A DNA stretch of 64,000 nt from Sphingomonadales bacterium (GTDB lineage Bacteria; Pseudomonadota; Alphaproteobacteria; Sphingomonadales; Sphingomonadaceae). The stretch is taken from NCBI GenBank assembly GCA_028871475.1, contig JAGWMZ010000017.1, positions 18,231-82,230 of the forward strand, given 5' to 3'. The stretch's first letter is position 1, and the number at the start of each line of letters is the position of its first letter. Below are positions 61,927 through 64,000 of the stretch, in pieces. A program made the position numbers and the translations under genes. The notes beneath the pieces are model-generated. The model was not told where the DNA came from and did no database searches. It saw nothing but the letters and a program-made list of their open reading frames with translations.

Positions 61927-63897
61927 TCACAACATCGCGTCGCGCTCCTGCGCGGTCATCTCGCGCAGTGGCTCGGTGCCATCCACCATCGGCGCTTCCC
62001 AGGGGAAGTCCAGCCTTGGCGCATGGGCATAGCGCTTCATGGCCAGCACCAGCCGCGCCCCCGCGCCCGGTGCCAGGCGCAGGCGCATGCAGCGCGCATT
62101 GACAGCAATAGCCGGCTTGCCCTCGATCGCGGCGCTCAGGATCTGATGCTCGCCATAGGCGCCGCCCTGCATTATCAGATCGCGCGCCTCGCTCTGGTTG
62201 GCATTGACCAGCGTCACCACCGTTTCCTCTGCCGACAGCCTTTCCACCAGCGCCGCCACCCCTTCGGGCAGGCCGGGGCGCCGCGCCGCCGGATCAAACC
62301 AGCGCAAGCGCAGGAATTGCAGCGCCCCGCCGACATTGGGCGAATAGGGCGACCAGCCGGGCCGCCCGACATAGATCCCGCCCTGCGTCAGTTGCACCAG
62401 CGCAGCGATGTTGGCCGGGTTCTGGTCCATCACCGTATCGGCAAAGCGCGTGTCGGGCGTGGACTGGTCAGAGAGCAGCGCGGCATGGGCATTGCGGATG
62501 CGTTCCAGCGCCAGGCGCAGTGCGGCCACAGGATAGGTCGGGTTCTTGCCTTCCAGAAAATTCACCCAAGGGTGATCAGGCATGCGGGCCCGATCGTCCG
62601 GCTTCATCGAGAGATACCAGATGTCCTGCGAGCCCATCAGCCATTTGCCCGGCTGAAAGGCATACCACCCCTCATCGCCGTGCATGTGCGGCGCCGACAG
62701 TTTGCCGTCCACCATCCTGGCCTGCGCATTGATCCGGTCGGTCATGCGACGCCAGACATCGAGATATTTGTCCTGCCCCCCGCTCACCAGATAGGCATTG
62801 ATGAAGCCGGTGAGCGAAAAGCCGATGCGGTTGCGGTTCTCGCGCTTGCCGGTTTGCGGCACGATGGGGCTGAAGGCCCAGCCATAGACGCCGCCATACC
62901 ATTTGCCCCCGGCCTCGCCGCCAATCTTGCCGTCATAGCCGATGTTGGTGGGGATGATGTCATTGTTGGCCCGTGCCCGCTCGGCCCAGGCATCGACGTA
63001 TTCCAGGATCCAGCCGCGATATTTCTCCTCGCCCGAGAGCATATAGGCGTTCACCGCCAGCCCCGTGCTTTCCAGATTGAGCGGGTTGTCGCCGGTGGTG
63101 TCGGTGTAATCCTTGAAGTGGGCGAGCATCTGGGCATAGTCATGCTCGCCATGCAGCAGGGCGTTCTGATCCACGCCCGCCAGTTCCACCGGATCGCCCG
63201 CCCAGTCCAGCGCCGTGGCCTTGCGCATCAGCGGGCCACGGCTGCCGTTGAACATGGAGCGGATGATCTTGTGCTCCTTGTCGTAATTGGGCGCGCTCTT
63301 GTCCTCACCGATGTAGAAACCGGCGAAGCGGCGCACGCGGCTGCGGTAGGCCTGGCCATAGGGATTGCCAAGGCCCATGTTGTTGAAGACCGTCAGCCCC
63401 TCGCCATTGTGCTGCCAGTCCATCATCACCGGAAATTCGCGGAAATACATGCCATCGCGGGCAAAGGGCACCTGCGTGGTATGGGCCAGCGTATATTGGC
63501 GGACATGGCCCTCATAGGCCTGCTCATACATGGTGCGGATGCTCTCATCGCCGCCCAGCGCGTAGAGTTGCGGCCAGTCATTGACGTTTTCGATGGCGTC
63601 ATCCGGGCCATCGTCGCCGCCCCAGCGGGTGCGGGCCAGCAGGAAACCATTGCTGTCGAAATAGCGATGGAAGAAAGCGGCACAGGCGTCCTTGTGAGCA
63701 TCCAGAACCGCGCGTTGCAGCAGGGCCCATTCAGGCGGCGCCATGGGCGTGTCGATGGTCAGGCCCGCGCCCATCTCGCCCGGCGCGGCGGAGGCTGCCC
63801 GCGCCGTTGGCGCGCCCATCACAGCGGCGCCCAGCGTGGTGGCGCCCAAAGTGGTGGCCATAGCGGATGAACGCGTCAGGAATTGCCTGCGCTGCAT
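61927..63897 (-). CDS. Large Tat-exported protein of unknown family
   Basis: A 656-residue protein with Tat signal QRRQFLTRSSAMATT (cleavage near ARAA). The mature part is helix-rich with Trp/Tyr-containing repeats (DWQHNGEGLTVFNNMG, WILEYVDAWAERARANN, GWYAFQPGKWLMGSQDIWYL) suggestive of an alpha/alpha-toroid such as a polysaccharide lyase or unsaturated-glycan hydrolase. The C-terminal 130 residues look beta-rich. The start at 63897 has GGGGAGAG upstream. I do not recognise the family; a role in breaking down a glycan whose products feed the locus is inference. Confidence 0.8.
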   Translation of the reverse strand: MQRRQFLTRSSAMATTLGATTLGAAVMGAPTARAASAAPGEMGAGLTIDTPMAPPEWALLQRAVLDAHKDACAAFFHRYFDSNGFLLARTRWGGDDGPDDAIENVNDWPQLYALGGDESIRTMYEQAYEGHVRQYTLAHTTQVPFARDGMYFREFPVMMDWQHNGEGLTVFNNMGLGNPYGQAYRSRVRRFAGFYIGEDKSAPNYDKEHKIIRSMFNGSRGPLMRKATALDWAGDPVELAGVDQNALLHGEHDYAQMLAHFKDYTDTTGDNPLNLESTGLAVNAYMLSGEEKYRGWILEYVDAWAERARANNDIIPTNIGYDGKIGGEAGGKWYGGVYGWAFSPIVPQTGKRENRNRIGFSLTGFINAYLVSGGQDKYLDVWRRMTDRINAQARMVDGKLSAPHMHGDEGWYAFQPGKWLMGSQDIWYLSMKPDDRARMPDHPWVNFLEGKNPTYPVAALRLALERIRNAHAALLSDQSTPDTRFADTVMDQNPANIAALVQLTQGGIYVGRPGWSPYSPNVGGALQFLRLRWFDPAARRPGLPEGVAALVERLSAEETVVTLVNANQSEARDLIMQGGAYGEHQILSAAIEGKPAIAVNARCMRLRLAPGAGARLVLAMKRYAHAPRLDFPWEAPMVDGTEPLREMTAQERDAML

Positions 63898-63961
63898 GAT
63901 CGTCTCTCCCCTTGTTTGGCCGCAGGCTAGCGCGGAAACCGGTGTCAGGCCAAGAGCGCGC

Positions 63962-64000
63962 GGCGCGTCATCCATGCTGTTGCGGCATGGATGACGCGCC
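63962..64000. repeat. Perfect 16-bp inverted repeat at the window edge
   Basis: GGCGCGTCATCCATGC at 63962-63977 is the exact reverse complement of 63985-64000, with a 7-base loop. It lies 65 bases upstream of the Tat-exported gene. What follows on the right is outside the window, so it could be a terminator of the next gene or an operator. Confidence 0.6.

Overview
The window reads as chromosomal DNA of an alphaproteobacterium of the order Sphingomonadales, most like Novosphingobium or Sphingobium. That placement is an inference from family content: high GC, several large TonB-dependent receptors, a CrtZ carotenoid hydroxylase, the DUF1476-bolA-grxD trio, split leuC/leuD, and a catabolic region rich in transporters. 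No rRNA, tRNA, CRISPR array, insertion sequence or phage was seen.

Layout. 0.1-5.4 kb: an orphan ParA-type ATPase, then a phage-shock-protein region. pspF is divergent from pspABC across a sigma-54 promoter, and pspABC is followed by five tandem small membrane proteins sharing a PspB/PspC-like C-terminal helix. 5.4-12.4 kb: housekeeping genes (sufE, crtZ, leuC, leuD with a small membrane gene between them, DUF1476, bolA, grxD, NUDIX, PilZ). 12.7-34 kb: gamma-glutamyltransferase, GNAT, DEAD-box helicase, HerA-like ATPase, FAD oxidoreductase, marR-MFS pair, folD, a two-component system, carbonic anhydrase-SulP, glutaminase, an orphan response regulator, a CLC antiporter and a sugar MFS. Intergenic gaps at 9.5, 14.5 and 17.7 kb carry a palindromic, MITE-like repeat family. 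34-42 kb: a TonB receptor and a divergent two-component system whose kinase has an unusual Met/Gly/Pro-rich insert and is translationally coupled to an outer-membrane barrel gene.

42-49.3 kb is a decay zone: a broken Tat sulfatase, a gentisate-type operon whose dioxygenase gene retains only the non-catalytic cupin, a LacI regulator, a transporter tail, a TonB receptor fragment and a frameshifted GH3 glycosidase. 49.4-63.9 kb is an intact-looking aldaric-acid (glucarate/galactarate) locus: KdgD, GudD, a second glucarate-dehydratase-like enzyme, a galactarate/talarate-dehydratase-like enzyme, a LysR regulator, a TonB receptor, a GudP-like MFS, a Tat-exported mannonate-dehydratase-like protein and a large Tat-exported protein of unknown family. 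The expected route is outer-membrane uptake by the receptor, inner-membrane uptake by GudP, dehydration to 5-keto-4-deoxyglucarate by the enolase-superfamily enzymes, and conversion to 2-oxoglutarate semialdehyde by KdgD. The final dehydrogenase is not in the window.

The strongest candidates for undescribed biology are the tandem PspB/PspC-like array downstream of pspABC, the Met-rich histidine kinase with its barrel partner, the stand-alone gentisate-dioxygenase cupin, and the shared regulatory motifs: a 17-bp repeat in the aldarate locus, LacI-type operators, and three 11-bp direct repeats at the two-component promoter.
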